From contig OX638333.1 of assembly GCA_951812895.1 (NCBI GenBank), positions 920,366 through 984,365 of the forward strand: a stretch of DNA of 64,000 nt. The letters run 5' to 3'. The DNA comes from an uncultured Roseovarius sp. Lineage in GTDB: Bacteria > Pseudomonadota > Alphaproteobacteria > Rhodobacterales > Rhodobacteraceae. This document shows positions 60,902 to 64,000 of this stretch, piece after piece. How positions within the stretch are numbered: position 1 is the stretch's first letter; each line of letters begins with the position of its first letter. Position numbers and translations under genes: made by a program. The notes under the pieces were generated by a model. It saw only the letters and a program-made list of their open reading frames with translations, was not told the DNA's origin and did not search any database.

Positions 60902-62524
60902 CTAAAGACTGAAAACAGTTTTACCCCGCCGTACCGTCCTCACCACCTTGCAGCTTTCCAAAAGTTCAGCATCACCCAATGGATTAAGGTTCAACACTGC
61001 AAAATCAGCCAGCTTTCCGGGCGCGATCGACCCTCGCTCACCTTCCTGAAAAACCTGCCAGGCCGCATCAATCGTCTGGGCCTTAAACGCAGAATGAACA
61101 GACACCTTTTCCGCCTCACCCAACGTACGGCCACCGGCTGTACGCCGGTTTACGGCACAATGTGCCAGATGGATCGGCCGCGTAGGTGTCACTGAGGCGT
61201 CATTATGGATCGTGTACCGAATGCCGTTTTTTTCAGCCGTCGCTGCAGGCGAAATGCGCGATGCTCTTTCCGGGCCCAAAAACGTATCATAGTGCCGGTC
61301 ACCCCAGAAATGAATGTGGGCCGAGAAGAAACTGATCGTCACGCCCAGCCTTTTGATCCGGGCAATCTGGTCATCGCGCAAAACCTGCCCATGAATGATC
61401 GTGTGCCGGTGATCATCGCGCGGGAATTCATCAAGTGCGGCCTCAACAGCATCAAGAAACATGTCTGACCCACCATCACCATTGCAGTGACAATGAATTT
61501 GAAAGCCCATTTGATGTAGCTTGCTTACTTCTGCGGCAATCTGATCCCTATCCAGATAGGTCATGCCGGACGGAGCATCAGGATTTGAAACTTCATAATA
61601 AGGAACACTCAACAGGGCCGTCTGTAACTGGAATGCTCCGTCCGTAAACAGTTTGCGCGGCCCAAGGTGAAAGTAGGGGTTCTCACGCCAATCCAATGCA
61701 TCGGGCCCCTGTGACAACGCGGGCTCATCTTCACCAGTCGGCAATAGCATCACATCAATGCCGGGATCGGCTTCTTCAGCAATACTCGCAAAATGTTCCA
61801 ACAACTCTCGCGGAGCCCAGGCATTTTGGGCGAACGTGACCCCATGCGAAAGATATTCGTCGCGACAAGCCTGGAAGCCTTCCAAAAACCTGTTTCGATC
61901 AATCAAAAAATCGGTATCACCCATCGGCCCCATTGCCGAAATACCTTCGATCAGACCGGACAATACACCTGTTTCGGGACATCTGCCAAAACGCCCGCCC
62001 GCTGGGTCCTGAGTTTCGTCATCAATTCCTTGAACCCTCAGGGCTGTGGAATTCGCCACACCATTGTGACCAGATGCATGAATGACCCAGACGGGATGCT
62101 CAACTGAAACGCTGTCCAGTTCATCGCGTGTGGGCATACGACGTTCGGCAATTGAGGTGTTGTCAAAAAGAACCCCCATAACCCATTCGCCCTTTGGTGT
62201 CTCAGCCGCCTTATCCTTCAACCGCGAAAGCGCGGCCGCCATATCTATGCAAGTACCGCGCGGTGGCGCAGAAAGATCAACTCGGAAAAGCTTGATAAAA
62301 CCTGGATCCGGGAAATGCCCATGGGGGTCTATGAACGCGGGAAGCATGGTTTTTCCCTGCAGATCAATTTTTTCAGCGTCAGGTTCCAATTGCTCTCGCA
62401 GCCGGGATTCAGAACCTACGTCGATGATCCGTTCACCTTCAGTCAGTACCGCCTCTACAGTTGGGCACGTATCCTCCATCGAAAGGATTGTCCCATTGAA
62501 ATAAAGCGTCTGTCTGTTAATCAT
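60902..62524 (-). CDS. Amidohydrolase family protein (YtcJ/amidohydrolase 3-like)
   Basis: The 540-residue metal-dependent hydrolase has an N-terminal beta-sandwich and TIM-barrel metal sites: FIDPHGHFPDPGFI near 60, FQIHCHCNGDGGSDMF near 345, and YTIHNDASVTPTRP near 440. HTIIHGQVLRDDQ lies in between. Family members cleave formamides, cyclic amides or N-acyl bonds, and many have no known substrate. It converges on the TPR gene and stands behind an ABC-type binding protein on the same strand. A peptide- or amide-like substrate is therefore possible. Confidence 0.8.
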   Translation of the reverse strand: MINRQTLYFNGTILSMEDTCPTVEAVLTEGERIIDVGSESRLREQLEPDAEKIDLQGKTMLPAFIDPHGHFPDPGFIKLFRVDLSAPPRGTCIDMAAALSRLKDKAAETPKGEWVMGVLFDNTSIAERRMPTRDELDSVSVEHPVWVIHASGHNGVANSTALRVQGIDDETQDPAGGRFGRCPETGVLSGLIEGISAMGPMGDTDFLIDRNRFLEGFQACRDEYLSHGVTFAQNAWAPRELLEHFASIAEEADPGIDVMLLPTGEDEPALSQGPDALDWRENPYFHLGPRKLFTDGAFQLQTALLSVPYYEVSNPDAPSGMTYLDRDQIAAEVSKLHQMGFQIHCHCNGDGGSDMFLDAVEAALDEFPRDDHRHTIIHGQVLRDDQIARIKRLGVTISFFSAHIHFWGDRHYDTFLGPERASRISPAATAEKNGIRYTIHNDASVTPTRPIHLAHCAVNRRTAGGRTLGEAEKVSVHSAFKAQTIDAAWQVFQEGERGSIAPGKLADFAVLNLNPLGDAELLESCKVVRTVRRGKTVFSL

Positions 62525-62550
62525 ACACTGTTCTTTAACTATCTGATTTC

Positions 62551-62668
62551 ACTAAAGCGGTTTTCGTTAAACCAGTTTCAGGTTTGGCGAAATTCGTCCC
62601 GCCAACGCATTGATGTTGCTGCGTTTCCCAAAAATCTCATGCCTCAGGTTTATTGCGAAACGCTTTAA
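62551..62668 (+). repeat. MITE-like interspersed repeat, copy B
   Basis: This is the second copy of the element at 50764-50884, in opposite orientation. The ends read TAAAGCGGTTTTCGTTAAACC and, in reverse complement, TTAAAGCGTTTCGCAATAAA, an imperfect terminal inverted repeat. It lies in the gap between the amidohydrolase and binding-protein genes. Translation in one frame looks conserved between copies, but without a start. Confidence 0.8.
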
Positions 62669-62672
62669 ATGG

Positions 62673-62702
62673 GCCTTTCGCATCCACGTGGATGCGAAAG
62701 GC
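62673..62702 (-). terminator. Perfect 30-base palindrome behind the binding-protein gene
   Basis: Two 15-base arms (62673-62687 starting GCCTTTCGC, and 62688-62702) are exact inverse complements without a spacer. It lies 20 bases behind the stop of the ABC binding-protein gene. A hairpin with a small loop would terminate or protect that transcript. There is no strong T-run, so rho-independent termination is uncertain. Confidence 0.6.
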
Positions 62703-62722
62703 TTGGGTGTGCTGGGAGAAGA

Positions 62723-64000
62723 TCACACCATCCACCACCGCTCAAGAATGCGGCGGCCGTCGAACCCGCGGGTCCAGGACAGATCGCCATGGCCGATCTT
62801 TTCATTTCGCGCATGAACTTCGTTCGCAAACATCGGAACGATATGCCCGCCTTCATCACGTAGGATGATCTGCATTTCGCGGTACATCTCAGCACGCAGG
62901 TTTTGGTCCAACTCGGCACGCGCCGACAACATCAGGTCGTTGAAATGCGCGTTGTCCCACTGCGTGTCGTTCCATGCGGCACCTGCGGCAAAGCCAGTGG
63001 TGAACATTGTATCTTCCGTGGAATATCCACCCCAATAGCTGGCGCACCATGGTTTCGCCATCCAAACATCTGACCAATAGCCGTCATTTGGTTCGCGGAC
63101 GACATTGATATTGATACCCGCCTCCTTAGCCGACGCCTGATACAACACTGCCGCATCCAATGCACCGCCATAAGCCGCGTCGGATGAGCTCAGATCGATT
63201 GTAATGTCGCCCAGCCCGGATTTTTGCCAATGGTGTCTGGCTTTGTCGGGATCATAGGTGTTCTGCTCGATATCCGCGGCATGATAGCGATAGGAAGGTC
63301 CAATCGGATGATCGTTACCAACCACACCATGGCCGAACAGAATTTTGTCGACGATGTCCTGACGGTTCAGGGCAAATTTCATCGCCTTGCGCATCTCAAC
63401 ATTATCAAAAGGCGCTACTTGGGTCATCATTGGGAAGGTGTAATGCAGAGGTCCCGCACCTTCTTCGATCACCACGCCTGGTGTTCGTGACATCAGAGCC
63501 AGAGTCTTCAGCTCAACCCGGTCGATACAGTCGACTTCGCCGGTGATCAGAGCGTTTTGGCGTGCCGCTGGATCCAGGATTGATTGTAGATCAATCGTGT
63601 CGGCGTGTGCCGCTCCATCTTTCCAGTAATTGGCGTTGCGCTCAAACTCATAGCGTTGGCCAGGGGCTTCGTTTTTAAGGACATAACCGCCAGTACCACC
63701 TGCTTTCCAATCAATGCCATTGTCACTGGCCGGATAGATGCCAAATGTCGCTTCGTTGAAGTTGAAGGGGAAGTCAGCATTGCCAGCTGAAAGCGTTACA
63801 ACGATTGTGTTTCCGTCCACTTTGATGTCCGTCACTGCATCCATCACCGGTTTAGCGACTGAAGTCGATTCTTCGCCACGGTGATAGTTCAGCGATGCGA
63901 TTACATCTTCGGTCGTCATGGTCTTGCCGTTGTGGAATTCCACACCGTCGCGCAACTTGAACGTCCAGACCGTCGCGTCCGGTGAAGAGCTCCACTCAGT
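62723..64000 (-). CDS. ABC transporter peptide/solute-binding protein, SBP_bac_5 type (5' end outside window)
   Basis: The frame is open to the window edge and covers at least 425 residues, beginning in the domain with TVWTFKLRDGVEFHNGK. It continues with the family patterns NEATFGIYPASDNG, VEMRKAMKFALNRQDIVDKI and YREMQIILRDEGGHIVPMF, typical of DppA/OppA-like binding proteins. The signal peptide lies outside. Cognate permease and ATPase genes are not in the window. It precedes the YtcJ-like amidohydrolase on the same strand with 198 bases between, which include the repeat and the palindrome. Confidence 0.9.
   Translation of the reverse strand, partial: TEWSSSPDATVWTFKLRDGVEFHNGKTMTTEDVIASLNYHRGEESTSVAKPVMDAVTDIKVDGNTIVVTLSAGNADFPFNFNEATFGIYPASDNGIDWKAGGTGGYVLKNEAPGQRYEFERNANYWKDGAAHADTIDLQSILDPAARQNALITGEVDCIDRVELKTLALMSRTPGVVIEEGAGPLHYTFPMMTQVAPFDNVEMRKAMKFALNRQDIVDKILFGHGVVGNDHPIGPSYRYHAADIEQNTYDPDKARHHWQKSGLGDITIDLSSSDAAYGGALDAAVLYQASAKEAGININVVREPNDGYWSDVWMAKPWCASYWGGYSTEDTMFTTGFAAGAAWNDTQWDNAHFNDLMLSARAELDQNLRAEMYREMQIILRDEGGHIVPMFANEVHARNEKIGHGDLSWTRGFDGRRILERWWMV

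Noticed and set aside
1..64000. CRISPR arrays, rRNA, tRNA, prophage or integrase-flanked island
   Set aside because: No regularly spaced repeats, no cloverleaf with a T-loop consensus, and no phage or integrase genes were found by reading both strands.

Overview
The window looks like chromosomal DNA of an alphaproteobacterium of the Rhodobacterales (Roseobacter group). The basis is gene content recognised by eye: an L-malyl-CoA/beta-methylmalyl-CoA lyase of the Rhodobacter type, the overlapping RNA methyltransferase/PIN pair typical of Rhodobacteraceae, a DUF6505 protein beside tungstate transport genes, TAXI-type TRAP transport, and an rpmI-rplT pair with pheS further along. No database was searched. 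No rRNA, tRNA or CRISPR array was seen.

Layout. 1-2.9 kb: end of a biotin/lipoate ligase-like gene, a DUF6505 gene, then a convergent tungstate transporter (tupB, tupC) whose binding-protein gene tupA is broken by a one-base deletion and an in-frame stop. 3.6-6.0 kb: an exported multicopper oxidase and a scar made of two different insertion sequences joined together. 6.2-12.6 kb: a TAXI TRAP transporter operon with an M20 deacylase and a TSUP exporter, divergent from a LysR regulator. 12.8-14 kb: a truncated glycosyltransferase and polysaccharide-locus debris. 14-19.4 kb: aminotransferase, M20D amidohydrolase, double RidA, AraD1-like protein and GntR regulator, all on one strand.

19.7-27.5 kb is the most unusual part. 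Two paralogous DUF1611/enolase-superfamily modules (DgcN-DgcA type) lie in divergent operons. One is co-transcribed with mcl1 and the other with a D-amino-acid transaminase, and an MFS transporter heads the second. With the two M20 deacylases, the RidA protein and the TAXI importer, 6-27 kb reads as an island for uptake, N-acyl-mediated racemisation and transamination of amino acids, including D-amino acids.

27.5-32.4 kb: small conserved genes, pyruvate kinase and the rpmI-rplT operon with promoter, structured leader and terminator. 32.5-46.6 kb: MATE pump, lytic transglycosylase, and a complete respiratory nitrate reductase operon (two narK, narGHJI, a parvulin, DUF2478) with FNR-type boxes and a short Crp/Fnr regulator. 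This block separates rplT from pheS. 46.6-57 kb: mixed metabolic genes, pheS, GFA protein, M48 peptidase, spermidine-synthase-like membrane protein, PIN/RNA methyltransferase pair, lipoprotein. 57-64 kb: LysR, an acyl-CoA dehydrogenase homologue lacking the usual catalytic glutamate, a TPR protein, a YtcJ-like amidohydrolase and a peptide-type ABC binding protein cut by the window edge. Two copies of a roughly 120-bp MITE-like repeat lie at 50.8 and 62.6 kb.
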